From Motiliproteus sp965230735 (GTDB lineage: Bacteria; Pseudomonadota; Gammaproteobacteria; Pseudomonadales; Balneatricaceae): a DNA stretch of 64,000 nt. Where the stretch lies: positions 992,001-1,056,000 of the forward strand of contig NZ_OZ246016.1 of the NCBI RefSeq assembly GCF_965230735.1, read 5' to 3'. How positions within the stretch are numbered: the first letter of the stretch is position 1; every line of letters begins with the position of its first letter. A model generated the notes under the pieces. The model was not told where the DNA came from. It was given only the letters and a program-made list of their open reading frames with translations, and ran no database searches. Of this stretch, positions 24,507 to 34,220 are shown in pieces. The position numbers were made by a program, and so were the translations under genes.

Positions 24507-26519
24507 GTGACAAATTTGAATCCCCGCCAAAAAGAGGCGGTGTTATACGTGGATGGTCCGCTGCTTGTGTTGGCCGGTGCCGGCAGCGGCAAGACCAGCG
24601 TGATCACCCGCAAGATCGCCTATCTGATCGAAACCTGCGGTATCAAAGCGCACCATATTGCCGCGGTGACCTTCACCAATAAAGCCGCCCGTGAGATGAA
24701 GGAGCGGGTCGGCAAACTGGTTAAGGGACCGGCGTCGCGGGGGCTGACGGTGTCGACCTTCCATAACCTGGGGCTCAATATCATCCGTCGCGAACACAAA
24801 CTGCTGGGCTTCAAACCGGGCTTTTCGATCTTCGATGCCCAGGATGCCCAGGCACTGATCCGCGAGCTGATGCAGAAGGATCAGCTCGAAGAGACCGATC
24901 TGGTCGACTTTATTCAGCACACCATCTCCAACTGGAAGAACGACCTGTTGGGGCCGGAGCGGGCGCTGCAGCAGGCCAGTAACGGCAACGAAGAGCTGGC
25001 GGCGCGGGTCTATGCCCACTACAACCGCCACCTGCGGGCCTACAACGCGGTCGACTTTGACGACCTGATCCTGATCCCGACCCTGCTGTTCCAGCAACGG
25101 CCGGACGTGTTGGAGCGCTGGCAGCGTAAGATCCGTTATCTGCTGGTGGACGAATACCAGGACACCAATACCAGCCAATACCTGATGGTGAAGCTGCTGG
25201 TGGGCATTCGTGGTGGCCTGACCGTGGTCGGCGACGATGACCAGTCGATCTACGCCTGGCGCGGCGCCAAACCGGAAAACCTGGGTCTGTTGAAGAAGGA
25301 CTTTCCGTCGCTCAAGGTGGTGATGTTGGAGCAGAACTACCGCTCCACCAGCCGGATTCTGAAGGCCGCCAACCAGCTGATCGCCAACAACCCCCACGAG
25401 TTCGAGAAGACGCTGTGGAGTGAGATGGGATTCGGTGACCCGCTCAAGGTGGTGTTCACCCGCAACGAAGAGGCCGAAGCGGATCGGATCGCCGCCGACA
25501 TCATCGAGCGACGCTTGAACCTGCGCAATCACTACCGCGATTACGCGGTGCTGTATCGGGGTAACCACCAGGCGCGGCTGATTGAGATGAAACTGCAGAC
25601 CTACCAGATCCCCTACAAACTCAGCGGCGGCACCTCGTTTTTCTCCCGTGCCGAGGTCAAGGACATCATGGCCTACCTGAAGGTGCTGATAAATCCCGAC
25701 GACGACAATGCTTTTCTGCGGATTATCAATCTGCCGCGACGCGAGATCGGTCCGGGCACGCTGGAGAAATTGGCCGCTTACGCCACCGAGCGGGAAGTCA
25801 GTCTGTTCGAGGCCAGCGGCCAGCTGGAATTGGCCCAGGCGATGCCGGCCCGGGCGCAGACCAAACTTTACGAGTTCAGCACCTGGCTCAAGCAGGTGCA
25901 CGAGCATTGCCACCGCGGGGATCCGATCGAGGCGGTCAAGCAGATGATCCGCGATATCGATTACGAGACCTGGACCTACCAGAACTGCAACTCCGAGATT
26001 CAGGGCGAGCGGCGGATGGCCAATGTCTGGTTCCTGGTCGAGTCGCTGCAGCGAACCCTGGAGCGGTTGCAGGAAGACGATCCGGACGCCGAGATTGAAG
26101 ACGCGGTGGCGCGTTTGCTGTTGATCGATATGCTCGAACAGCAGGAGGAGGACGAGGATGACGATCGGGTTCAGCTGATGACCCTGCACGCCTCCAAGGG
26201 CCTGGAGTTCCCCCACGTCTACCTGATGGGGATGGAGGAGGAGTTGCTGCCGCACCGAAACAGCATCGAGGACGACTTTGTCGAGGAGGAGCGTCGGCTG
26301 GCTTACGTGGGGATCACCCGGGCGCGCAAGACCCTGACCATGACTTTGACCCGACAGCGGAAACAGTTCGGTGAGGTGATCGACACGGTGCCGAGTCGTT
26401 TTCTCGACGAGCTGCCCGAAGAGGACCTGGAGTGGGAAGGGCGCGATCCGGGCTGCGAACAGGCTAATAAAGCCCGGGGCCGGGCGACGCTGAGCAGCTT
26501 GAAGAGTCTGCTGAAGTAG
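24507..26519 (+). CDS. rep: ATP-dependent DNA helicase Rep
   Basis: A 670-residue UvrD/Rep-family SF1A helicase that unwinds DNA 3'-5' and clears proteins ahead of the fork. Visible motifs are Walker A AGAGSGKTS, DEYQDTN, GDDDQSIYAWRGA, QNYRST and the C-terminal LMTLHASKGLEF and VGITRARK. The gene starts with GTG at 24507, giving MTNLNPRQKEAV as in other Rep proteins. The length equals that of the family. Confidence 0.97.
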   Translation: MTNLNPRQKEAVLYVDGPLLVLAGAGSGKTSVITRKIAYLIETCGIKAHHIAAVTFTNKAAREMKERVGKLVKGPASRGLTVSTFHNLGLNIIRREHKLLGFKPGFSIFDAQDAQALIRELMQKDQLEETDLVDFIQHTISNWKNDLLGPERALQQASNGNEELAARVYAHYNRHLRAYNAVDFDDLILIPTLLFQQRPDVLERWQRKIRYLLVDEYQDTNTSQYLMVKLLVGIRGGLTVVGDDDQSIYAWRGAKPENLGLLKKDFPSLKVVMLEQNYRSTSRILKAANQLIANNPHEFEKTLWSEMGFGDPLKVVFTRNEEAEADRIAADIIERRLNLRNHYRDYAVLYRGNHQARLIEMKLQTYQIPYKLSGGTSFFSRAEVKDIMAYLKVLINPDDDNAFLRIINLPRREIGPGTLEKLAAYATEREVSLFEASGQLELAQAMPARAQTKLYEFSTWLKQVHEHCHRGDPIEAVKQMIRDIDYETWTYQNCNSEIQGERRMANVWFLVESLQRTLERLQEDDPDAEIEDAVARLLLIDMLEQQEEDEDDDRVQLMTLHASKGLEFPHVYLMGMEEELLPHRNSIEDDFVEEERRLAYVGITRARKTLTMTLTRQRKQFGEVIDTVPSRFLDELPEEDLEWEGRDPGCEQANKARGRATLSSLKSLLK

Positions 26520-26607
26520 TTAACCCAGACCGGTAGTGGCTGGCGCCCCGTCCGGAGGCTTCCTGTAATCACCCGGCATAGGTTTTAGCGCTTTGGTGAG
26601 AACTGGA

Positions 26608-29600
26608 TCAGTCGGTAGGCGGCGCGCTTAAGGCGTGGGCCAGCCAGGAGGGCGGTGAGCGCCATTGATTGATCCAGTCGCTGACCTCCCCGGCGGGCAT
26701 CGGCCGGGCAATGGCATACCCCTGTGCTTGCCGACAGCCCAATGCCAGCAGCAAATGCCCCTGCTCGGTGGTCTCGACCCCCTCGGCGATCACCTCGCGC
26801 TGGAACGCTTTGGCCAGTCCCATGATGCCTTCAATGATGGCCAGGTTATCCGAGTCGGCACGCAGCTCCCGGACAAAGCTCTGATCGATCTTGACCGTAT
26901 CGGCGGGCAGCTGCTTCAGGTAGGTCAGTGAGGAGTAGCCGGTGCCGAAATCATCGATGGCGACCTTGACCCCCAGTGCACGGCACTGGCGAATCACTCG
27001 GGAGGTCTGACTGAGATCGTTGAGGGTGCTGGTTTCGAGAATTTCCAGCTCGAGCAGCCTGGCCGGTAGGGTTGGATAGGCTTGCAGCAGGGTTGCCAGC
27101 TTCTCGACGAAGTCGCTTTGCTGGATCTGCATGGCGCTGACGTTGACGCTGACGGTCAGGGCGAGTCCTTTGGCATGCCAGATCGCGCTCTGTTCCATTG
27201 CGCGCTTGAGAACCCAGTCACCGACATCGATATTCAGCGGGTCTTCTTCGATCAGCGGCAGGAAACTGGCCGGTGACAGCAGGCCTTCCGTTGGGTGTTG
27301 CCAGCGGATCAGGGCTTCCATCCCGATCACCTGACCGCTTTCCATGTTCACCTTGGGTTGGTAATACAGACACAGCTCCTCGGCCGTTAACGCGGTTCGA
27401 ATGCGCTCGATGGTTTCCAGGTGGCCCCGCACCGCCTGGTCGTGCGCCATGTCGAACAGGTGGTATTGGCTTCTGCCGGAGAGTTTGGCTTGATACATGG
27501 CCTGATCGGCTTGGCGCAGCAGCTGGTCGGCATCGATCTCCTCGAACTGGGGATAAAAGGTGACCCCCATGCTGGCGGATACCGACAGGGAAGCACCCTC
27601 GTGCTCGACCTCGCGTGCGGCGGCTTCCAGAAGCCGGTGCAGGATCGGCTCTGCGGTCTCCCCGTCCTGCAGGTCGATTAGCACCGCGACAAATTCATCT
27701 CCGCCGAGTCGTGCCAGAGTGTCTTCATCGCGCAGCGCTTGGCTCATCCGTCTCGCTACGACGCTGAGCAGGTGGTCACCGATATGGTGGCCGTATTGGT
27801 CGTTGACCGCCTTGAAACCGTCCAGATCGATATAGACCACGGCCAGTTTCATCCCCCGGCGCTGACACTGGGACATCGATTGAAGCAGACGATCGGCCAG
27901 TAGGACCCGGTTGGGTAGCCCGGTTAGAACATCGAAATGGGCGATCTGCTCCAAACGCTTCTGGTGTTGTTTCAGCTGGGTGATATCGCGCGCAACGGTC
28001 AACACAGACCGGACCTGATTGTCCTCATCGATATCCGGGGTCAATTTCATATTAAACACAGTCGGACCGGAGGGTCCTTCGAGGGAGAACTCCAGCTCTT
28101 GGGTACAGGCGGTCCGGAAGGTTTTGTCGATGGCCGATTCCCATAGCTGACACAGATGCTCCGGAAAACCCAGCTGTTGGTGGGTCTTGCCGATAAACTC
28201 TTCGGCTTGAAAGGGGGTCACATTACGAACATTCTCGGAGACGAACAGGTGAGAGCCGTCGCGGGCAAAGCGCATGACGATATCGGGCAGGGCGTCGATC
28301 AGGGAGCGCTTTTCCCCTTCGCTTCGCTTCAGTTCTCGTTCGGCAAGCTTGCGATCGGTGATGTCGCTGTGGGTTCCAACCAGTCGACGTGGCGAACATG
28401 GGTTGCCGTTGGCATCAACCGCGATCTGGGCGCGGGAGAGGATATCAACCCAGTGGCCCTGTTTGTGGCGCATGCGAAATTCAATCGCAAAGGTCGGGGT
28501 CTCGCCCTCCAGATACTGACTGACATGCTTCAGGACCTGATCTTTCTGCGCCGGGTCGACGAGCTTGGCCCAGGTTTTGAGCCTGTCTGCGAGTTCATCC
28601 GGATCGTAACCCAGCATGGATTTCCAACGCGGCGAGTAATACACCTCGTCCGTTTCCAGATTCCAGTCCCAGAGGCCGTCGTTAGCCCCGGCCAAAGCCA
28701 TCTCAAGCCGATCACGGGCCTGTAACACTTCGGTTTGGGATTGTTTCAGTGCCTGCGCCATCCCGGTCAGCGATTCCTGAATCTCGCCCCATTCATCTTC
28801 GCGGCCGGCTGGAGTGGAGGGGGTGCCGTTTTGTTTGATCGACTTGATCAGACGCAGTGTCTCGGCCATCGGCTTCCTGATGCTGTGGCGATTGATCCGG
28901 TTGATTAGTAATAGAGAAAGCAGCGCAATAGCGACCCCGAGGGCCAGAACCTGGGCATTGGCGGTGCGCAGAATTCGGCTCAGGTCGGCTTTGATCGTCT
29001 CGGCCTCGGAGTGGGCTGCCTTGTCGAGTTGCTGCAAGTGACCGAGTACCGCTTTCTTGACCGTCAGCGATGATTCAAGGGCGGCTTCCAAGCCGATAAT
29101 CGCTTTGCGATAACGCAACACCGCACTGCGGTAATTGGCCAGCTCCAGATCCAGAAGCCTGCTGGCTTCGGCTACCTCCGGGGTGGCGGCAATCAAGGTC
29201 TGGAGTCGCAGTGACATATCATCGACCCGGCCAACGGCACCGAGGGTCGAACTGTCGTTGTATTTGGCAAAGGCAAGCTGTTCGGCGGACTCCCGGCCAA
29301 TCAACAGCAGGGTCTCGCGAAGCCCCGCCACCAGGGTCATCTGTTGATCAAGGTGGTTAGTGGACTTGCCTGCCAGGGTCTGGTCAACCAGATTCTGACC
29401 GATCGCCTGTTCCAGGGTATCAAGCCGGTACTCGGTGGTGTTGCCCAGGCGGCGAAGCTGCTTCACCCGCTGGTTCAGCTGCAGGCACTGCTGGAATAGA
29501 TTCCGGGTTTGGCGCTCAAACGTCGCGATGGTCTGATTCAGCGCCGGATTTGGCACTCGTTGAAGGGTTGCTTGTAGCTCTTGGGTTAGTTGCTCCGCCT

Positions 29601-29853
29601 GGCTGGGTTGATAGGATTTCTGGCTGCACTGGCGGCTGAGGATATCGATTTCGGCAAACAGCAACGAGATCTGCCTTCCGAGCAGCGCGTTGTTGATGAC
29701 CCGTTCCGTACCGCCGCCGACGATACGGGTCGACAGATCCTCCACTCGCACAAACGCCAGGCTGACGATCAGCGCAATGACCACAAAGGCGGTAGCATTC
29801 AGGCCGGCCAGCCAGACCAGCTTCCTGGCAATGCTTGCGAACAGCTTGGTCAT
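26608..29853 (-). CDS. Membrane sensor with HAMP-PAS-PAS-GGDEF-EAL
   Basis: A 1081-residue multidomain c-di-GMP protein. The first membrane helix is at about 15-36, followed by a roughly 260-residue helical periplasmic region, a second helix (QVLALGVAIALLSLLLI), a HAMP-like linker, and two PAS domains (ANDGLWDWNLETDEVYYSPRW in two parts; PDIVMRFARDG). GGDEF is intact (LGGDEFVAVL), and EAL is intact (EALIRW, DDFGTGYSS, EGVETTEQ). The ATG at 29853 opens just before the first helix. The gene follows an ABC-type binding-protein gene by 13 bp, so the two are almost certainly co-transcribed and that protein may present a ligand to the periplasmic domain. Confidence 0.9.
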   Translation of the reverse strand: MTKLFASIARKLVWLAGLNATAFVVIALIVSLAFVRVEDLSTRIVGGGTERVINNALLGRQISLLFAEIDILSRQCSQKSYQPSQAEQLTQELQATLQRVPNPALNQTIATFERQTRNLFQQCLQLNQRVKQLRRLGNTTEYRLDTLEQAIGQNLVDQTLAGKSTNHLDQQMTLVAGLRETLLLIGRESAEQLAFAKYNDSSTLGAVGRVDDMSLRLQTLIAATPEVAEASRLLDLELANYRSAVLRYRKAIIGLEAALESSLTVKKAVLGHLQQLDKAAHSEAETIKADLSRILRTANAQVLALGVAIALLSLLLINRINRHSIRKPMAETLRLIKSIKQNGTPSTPAGREDEWGEIQESLTGMAQALKQSQTEVLQARDRLEMALAGANDGLWDWNLETDEVYYSPRWKSMLGYDPDELADRLKTWAKLVDPAQKDQVLKHVSQYLEGETPTFAIEFRMRHKQGHWVDILSRAQIAVDANGNPCSPRRLVGTHSDITDRKLAERELKRSEGEKRSLIDALPDIVMRFARDGSHLFVSENVRNVTPFQAEEFIGKTHQQLGFPEHLCQLWESAIDKTFRTACTQELEFSLEGPSGPTVFNMKLTPDIDEDNQVRSVLTVARDITQLKQHQKRLEQIAHFDVLTGLPNRVLLADRLLQSMSQCQRRGMKLAVVYIDLDGFKAVNDQYGHHIGDHLLSVVARRMSQALRDEDTLARLGGDEFVAVLIDLQDGETAEPILHRLLEAAAREVEHEGASLSVSASMGVTFYPQFEEIDADQLLRQADQAMYQAKLSGRSQYHLFDMAHDQAVRGHLETIERIRTALTAEELCLYYQPKVNMESGQVIGMEALIRWQHPTEGLLSPASFLPLIEEDPLNIDVGDWVLKRAMEQSAIWHAKGLALTVSVNVSAMQIQQSDFVEKLATLLQAYPTLPARLLELEILETSTLNDLSQTSRVIRQCRALGVKVAIDDFGTGYSSLTYLKQLPADTVKIDQSFVRELRADSDNLAIIEGIMGLAKAFQREVIAEGVETTEQGHLLLALGCRQAQGYAIARPMPAGEVSDWINQWRSPPSWLAHALSAPPTD

Positions 29854-29866
29854 CAGCGCATCAGGA

Positions 29867-30856
29867 TCAAGGCTGCTCGCGAACCAGGGTGGCGCCACGC
29901 AGCACCAGCGGCTTGAGCGGTACGTTGTTGGCCTTCAGAGCGCTGACGTTGACGATCCGCTCGCCCTTGTTGTTGGTGGTCACTGGGATCTGCTCCACTG
30001 GGGTACCCTGCATCGCCTGCAACAGCATCTCGGCGGCGGTTTCCCCTTGTTCCTGCCCGGTTTTCACCACGGCTGCCCAGGCACCTTGCTCGACGGTGTA
30101 GCGGTTACCGCCAAGGATAGGGCCAGGGAAGAGGGTTTTAAGGTAGCTCAGTACCTGTTGGTTACTCATCGACTGCTGAGCGGCATCTTTGATCCCCTCC
30201 AAGCTGTCAACAAATAGGGCATCACAGGATTGACGTAGAGTTTCACCGAGTTCATCCAGCTCAGCAGTGCTTTTGGTCAGGAAAAACTGGCGGGCAGGGA
30301 CCGGATACTTGGTACGATCCGCTTCAACCTGTTGTTGCAGCGCCCGGCCGGAAGGCACGTCGTTGGTGACCAGGCAGGCTCGATCGATTGATGGGAACAG
30401 CTGCTTGGCGAAGGCCAGAGATTCCCGCACATGTGCCCGCTCGAGGATGCCAGAGATATGTTGATTGGGGTAGCCGTACTTACTTGCCGCAGCGTTTACT
30501 CCGGCAAACATGATGGGGGTGGGTACCTTGTCCTTCAGCGATGGAACGACCAGCATCGATTGGGCGTTGTCATCGACGGTAATTACCCCATCCGGCTGCA
30601 GCGCTTGATAGGCAGCAAGCGCCTGTTTGGCTTTTGCCGGCCCACCTTCAGGAGCCACCTTGGTGTCCATGTAGAAGTAACTGATCTCTGAGGAGGGGGC
30701 GAGTACCGTATCGATCCCCTGCTTGATCTCCTCGCACCAGGGGTTTTGTTCTTCGTAGCTCATCACCACCAGAACTTTGAAAGGTGCTGCAACGGCTACC
30801 TGACTGAGCAGGAAGAAACCGGCACCAAACAACATTGCTCGGAAAAAGCGTCCCAT
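29867..30856 (-). CDS. ABC-type substrate-binding protein (TrpX-like family), sensor partner
   Basis: A 329-residue periplasmic binding protein of the ABC_sub_bind type. The signal peptide is MLFGAGFFLLSQVAVAA, followed by FKVLVVMSYEEQNPW. The two-lobed fold is suggested by PDGVITVDDNAQSM, TPIMFAGVNA and CDALFVDSLEG. No permease or ATPase gene lies nearby. Instead it is followed by the PAS-GGDEF-EAL gene, so a sensory role is more likely than uptake. The ATG at 30856 has GAGGGA upstream; in-frame codons back to 31132 have no support. The ligand is unknown. Confidence 0.85.
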   Translation of the reverse strand: MGRFFRAMLFGAGFFLLSQVAVAAPFKVLVVMSYEEQNPWCEEIKQGIDTVLAPSSEISYFYMDTKVAPEGGPAKAKQALAAYQALQPDGVITVDDNAQSMLVVPSLKDKVPTPIMFAGVNAAASKYGYPNQHISGILERAHVRESLAFAKQLFPSIDRACLVTNDVPSGRALQQQVEADRTKYPVPARQFFLTKSTAELDELGETLRQSCDALFVDSLEGIKDAAQQSMSNQQVLSYLKTLFPGPILGGNRYTVEQGAWAAVVKTGQEQGETAAEMLLQAMQGTPVEQIPVTTNNKGERIVNVSALKANNVPLKPLVLRGATLVREQP

Positions 30857-31068
30857 ATCATCCCTCTTCACTTCAGAGTCAGGTAAATCTTTACGGCTAC
30901 AGGATTGTGGCCATGAAACCACGAAAATTCCCATAAGGATAGAACGCCTAAGTCTAAAAAGACCGATGAAACCAGGGACGAAGTCGATAGAGGGGGTTGA
31001 GGATGGATAGCAATCATCGGAGTTGGGTTGATGTGTTGCTATCCATAAGTGTGGAGAGAAGGGGCTGG

Positions 31069-31935
31069 TTACTCGATATTCTGGATCTGCTCGCGCATCT
31101 GCTCGATCAGCACCTTCAGCTCCACCGCGCACTGGGTGGTTTCGGCGACGATTGATTTGGAGGAGAGGGTGTTGGCTTCGCGGTTGAGCTCCTGCATTAG
31201 GAAGTCGAGGCGGCGGCCGATCGCTTCTTTTTGCTTCAGCACGCGGCGAACCTCACCGGTGTGGGTGTCGAGGCGATCCAGCTCTTCATCGACGTCGGCT
31301 TTCTGGGCCAGCATCACGATCTCCTGCTCGACCCGGTTGGGGTCCAGCTCGACCCGGGCGTCTTCGAGACGGGTCAGGATGTTCTGACGCTGCTTCTCGA
31401 GGATCTCCGGCAGCTTCTCGCGTACTTGGCGGACCACCTCGTCGATACCGTCCAGGCGCTGGTTGATCAGCTGGGCCAGTTCAGCGCCTTCACGCAGGCG
31501 GTTGTCGATCAGCTCTTGAATCGCGTCATCAAACTGGCTCAGGGCCTGTTTCTGGATCGCTTTCATATCCAGCTCGTTTTGTTGCAGGACGCCGGGCCAA
31601 CGCAGCAGTTCGAGCGGGTTGATCGGTGACGGATTGGCCAGCAGGTCGCTGAGCTGCTGAGCGGCGTCGCGCACCTGATGGGCAACCTCGGTGTTGAGGT
31701 TGAGTTGCTGTTCGCCCGCCTCGGCGGCCTGAAAGCGCAGGGTGCATTCGACCTTGCCGCGCTGCAGTCGCTTGCGCAGGCGTTCGCGTAAAGGGCCTTC
31801 GATTTCGCGGAAGCTTTCCGGCAGGCGCAGGTGAGGTTCCAGGTAGCGATGGTTGACGGAGCGGATCTCCCAGATCAGGGTGCCCCATTCTTGTTCGCTC
31901 TGGCGGCGCGCAAAAGCGGTCATACTGCGTGTCAT
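31069..31935 (-). CDS. yicC: YicC/YloC-family endoribonuclease
   Basis: A 288-residue protein with the N-terminal YicC motif (MTRSMTAFARRQ; EIRSVNHRYLEPHLRLPE) and the C-terminal DUF1732 (GRRLDFLMQELNREANTLSSK). YicC family members are Mg/Mn-dependent endoribonucleases acting on small RNAs and stress regulation. It is divergent from rph with 143 bp between, the arrangement seen in Pseudomonas. The ribosome-binding site is weak, so initiation at Met5 is also possible. Confidence 0.94.
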   Translation of the reverse strand: MTRSMTAFARRQSEQEWGTLIWEIRSVNHRYLEPHLRLPESFREIEGPLRERLRKRLQRGKVECTLRFQAAEAGEQQLNLNTEVAHQVRDAAQQLSDLLANPSPINPLELLRWPGVLQQNELDMKAIQKQALSQFDDAIQELIDNRLREGAELAQLINQRLDGIDEVVRQVREKLPEILEKQRQNILTRLEDARVELDPNRVEQEIVMLAQKADVDEELDRLDTHTGEVRRVLKQKEAIGRRLDFLMQELNREANTLSSKSIVAETTQCAVELKVLIEQMREQIQNIE

Positions 31936-32078
31936 AGTGCGGGTTCTCGATTAAACTTGGCAATCCATAATTGGCTGCCATTTTAGCAACCTGCCTGCGG
32001 CGGGGACTAGCCCGAATCCTGATGATCGGGATTGAATGGCGGCAGCTACTGTTTTTGTTATCTGTGTAAGGTTTCCCG

Positions 32079-32849
32079 ATGAGTACATCTCTCTCCGATC
32101 AACTGAAGAATCTTGGTGTGGACGCGATGCGCCCCAGCGGTCGTGAGCATGACCAGCTACGCGAGGTCCGTATCACCCGCAACTACACCAAACATGCCGA
32201 GGGCTCGGTGCTGGTGGAATTCGGAGATACCAAGGTGCTCTGTACTGCGTCTGTCGAGCGTGGTGTGCCGCGTTTTCTGCGTGGTAGTGGTTCGGGCTGG
32301 GTAACCGCCGAATACGGCATGCTGCCGCGTTCTACCGGCTCTCGGATGGGGCGTGAAGCCGCGCGCGGTAAGCAGGGTGGTCGTACTGTAGAGATTCAGC
32401 GTCTGATCGGTCGCTCGCTGCGGGCAGTAATGGATCTGGATAAGCTGGGTGAGAACACTATCACCATCGACTGCGATGTGATCCAGGCCGATGGCGGGAC
32501 CCGTACCGCATCGATCACCGGTGCCTGTGTGGCACTTAAAGACGCGATCGATTTCCTCAAGAAGGACAAGAACGGCGCGATGAAAGGCAACCCGTTCAAA
32601 GGCATGCTCGGTGCCGTATCGGTGGGCATCTACAAGGGTCAGCCGGTGCTGGATCTGGATTATGCCGAAGACTCCAAGGCCGAGACCGACATGAATGTGA
32701 TCATGACTGAGACCGGCGGTTTCGTTGAAGTGCAAGGCACTGCGGAAGGCGAGACCTTTACCCAGGACGAACTCAACGCCATGCTGGCTCTAGCCTCCAA
32801 GGGCATCAAAGAGATCGTCGAGATTCAGAGGGCTGCGCTGCAGAGCTAA
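32079..32849 (+). CDS. rph: Ribonuclease PH
   Basis: A 256-residue phosphorolytic 3' exoribonuclease that trims tRNA precursors. Core motifs are MRPSGREHDQLR, GDTKVLCTASVE, EYGMLPRST and IDCDVIQADGGTRTASITGA. The annotated start at 32079 has AAGG upstream and adds 16 residues (MSTSLSDQLKNLGVDA) before the usual MRPSGR start. That internal ATG (32127) lacks a ribosome-binding site, so I keep the longer form. A strong terminator follows. Confidence 0.96.
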   Translation: MSTSLSDQLKNLGVDAMRPSGREHDQLREVRITRNYTKHAEGSVLVEFGDTKVLCTASVERGVPRFLRGSGSGWVTAEYGMLPRSTGSRMGREAARGKQGGRTVEIQRLIGRSLRAVMDLDKLGENTITIDCDVIQADGGTRTASITGACVALKDAIDFLKKDKNGAMKGNPFKGMLGAVSVGIYKGQPVLDLDYAEDSKAETDMNVIMTETGGFVEVQGTAEGETFTQDELNAMLALASKGIKEIVEIQRAALQS

Positions 32850-32870
32850 GCTTTCACACCGCAGGAAACG

Positions 32871-32897
32871 AAAAAACCCGCTTTTGCGGGTTTTTTT
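32871..32897 (+). terminator. Rho-independent terminator of rph
   Basis: AACCCGC and GCGGGTT flank a TTTT loop, preceded by an A-run and followed by seven T. It begins 22 bases after the rph stop and is symmetric enough to act in both directions. Confidence 0.95.
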
Positions 32898-32938
32898 GTG
32901 GGTATCTGCTAGCGAGAATCGATTCGTCAGGGTTAGGC

Positions 32939-32998
32939 GAAAAGCGGTGAAGAAGCACAGTTTACTGGGAGTAAATGCGCATTCTGAGCCCGCTTTTC
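32939..32998. other. Structured intergenic element near the hemE 3' end
   Basis: A 60-bp element bounded by the 9-bp inverted arms GAAAAGCGG and CCGCTTTTC. Inside is a second short hairpin TTTACT-GGG-AGTAAA. It lies between the rph terminator and the hemE stop, with no open frame. It looks like a gammaproteobacterial intergenic repeat or a 3'-UTR structure for hemE; no second copy is in this window. Confidence 0.55.
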
Positions 32999-33024
32999 AA
33001 CGACGCCCTGGCGGAGCGAGGCCG

Positions 33025-34089
33025 TTAGCTGTGGTATTTGGCGCTTAGCTCGTGAACGGCTTCGACAAAGTAGCCGGCGTGGGCCGGGTCGACGAACTGG
33101 TGGATGCCGTGACCCAGGTTGAATACGTGGCCCGGGTTGTGACCGAAGCGCGACAGGATGTCTTCGACTTCGGCGCGAATTCGATCTTTGCCGGCGTAAA
33201 GAACGCTGGGATCCATGTTGCCCTGGATCGCCACCTGCGAGCCGACACGGCTGCGGGCAACGTCGATATCGGTGGTCCAGTCCAGACCCACGGCATCGGT
33301 ACCGGTGTTGGCGATGCTTTCCAGCCACTGACCGCCGTTCTTGGTGAACAGGATTACCGGCACTTTGCGACCGTCGTGCTCACGGATCAGACCGTCAACG
33401 ATCTGCTTCATGTATTTGAGTGAGAACTCGTTGTAGCAGCTGGTGCTGAGTACGCCACCCCAGGTATCGAAGATCTGTACCGCTTGGGCACCGGAGCGGA
33501 TCTGCTCGTTGAGGTAGGCGGTCACGGTGACAGCCAGCTTGCGCAGCAGCTCATGCATCACTTCCGGCGTCTCGAACATCATCCGCTTAACATGGCGGAA
33601 GTCTTTCGATGAGCCGCCTTCGACCATGTAGGTGGCCAGCGTCCAGGGGCTGCCGGAGAAGCCGATCAGCGGTACCCGGCCGTTGAGTTCGCGGCGGATG
33701 GTGGAGACCGCGTTCATGACGTAGTCCAGATCGGTGGTCACATCCGGAATTGGCAGTGCAGCCACATCTTCTTCGGTGCGGGTGATCTTCTTGAATTTCG
33801 GACCTTCGCCGGTCTCGAAGTACAGGCCCAAGCCCATCGCATCGGGGATGGTCAGAATGTCGGAGAAAAGAATGGCCGCATCCAGCGGGTAACGCTCCAG
33901 CGGCTGGATTGTCACTTCACAGGCGAACTCGGCATTTTTGCACAGGCTCATGAAATCACCGGCGGTGGAACGAGTGGCACGGTATTCCGGCAGATAACGG
34001 CCAGCCTGGCGCATCATCCAGACCGGGGTTACATCAACGGGCTGGCGCAGCAGCGCGCGCAGAAAGCGATCATTCTTCAGTTCTGACAT
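33025..34089 (-). CDS. hemE: Uroporphyrinogen decarboxylase
   Basis: A 354-residue enzyme removing four carboxyl groups from uroporphyrinogen III to give coproporphyrinogen III in haem synthesis. Recognisable signatures are PVWMMRQAGRYLPEYR, GFSGSPWTLATYMVEG and NLGHGIHQFVDP. Length is standard. It follows gltD with a terminator in between, so it has its own promoter in the 131-bp gap. The gltB-gltD-hemE order also occurs in Pseudomonas. Confidence 0.98.
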   Translation of the reverse strand: MSELKNDRFLRALLRQPVDVTPVWMMRQAGRYLPEYRATRSTAGDFMSLCKNAEFACEVTIQPLERYPLDAAILFSDILTIPDAMGLGLYFETGEGPKFKKITRTEEDVAALPIPDVTTDLDYVMNAVSTIRRELNGRVPLIGFSGSPWTLATYMVEGGSSKDFRHVKRMMFETPEVMHELLRKLAVTVTAYLNEQIRSGAQAVQIFDTWGGVLSTSCYNEFSLKYMKQIVDGLIREHDGRKVPVILFTKNGGQWLESIANTGTDAVGLDWTTDIDVARSRVGSQVAIQGNMDPSVLYAGKDRIRAEVEDILSRFGHNPGHVFNLGHGIHQFVDPAHAGYFVEAVHELSAKYHS

Positions 34090-34145
34090 GGGGTTCTCAA
34101 CTCGGTATTACAGAATGCCGCCTAGTATAAGGCGTTGGGCAAAAA

Positions 34146-34169
34146 AAAGGCACGGATCGCCGTGCCTTT
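34146..34169 (-). terminator. Rho-independent terminator of gltB-gltD
   Basis: AAAGGCACGG (34146-34155) and CCGTGCCTTT (34160-34169) pair with the loop ATCG; on the minus strand a run of T follows. It separates gltD from hemE. Confidence 0.93.
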
Positions 34170-34220
34170 AATCTGATTTATCTCAAACTGCCCCCTCAAT
34201 GGAGCTGTTTGGTCTGAGGA

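Noticed and set aside
24543..26255. 570-codon open frame antisense to rep, and similar long antisense frames in gltB, gltD and the GGDEF/EAL genes
   Set aside because: High-GC codon-bias shadows; each opposite strand encodes a protein with complete family motifs.
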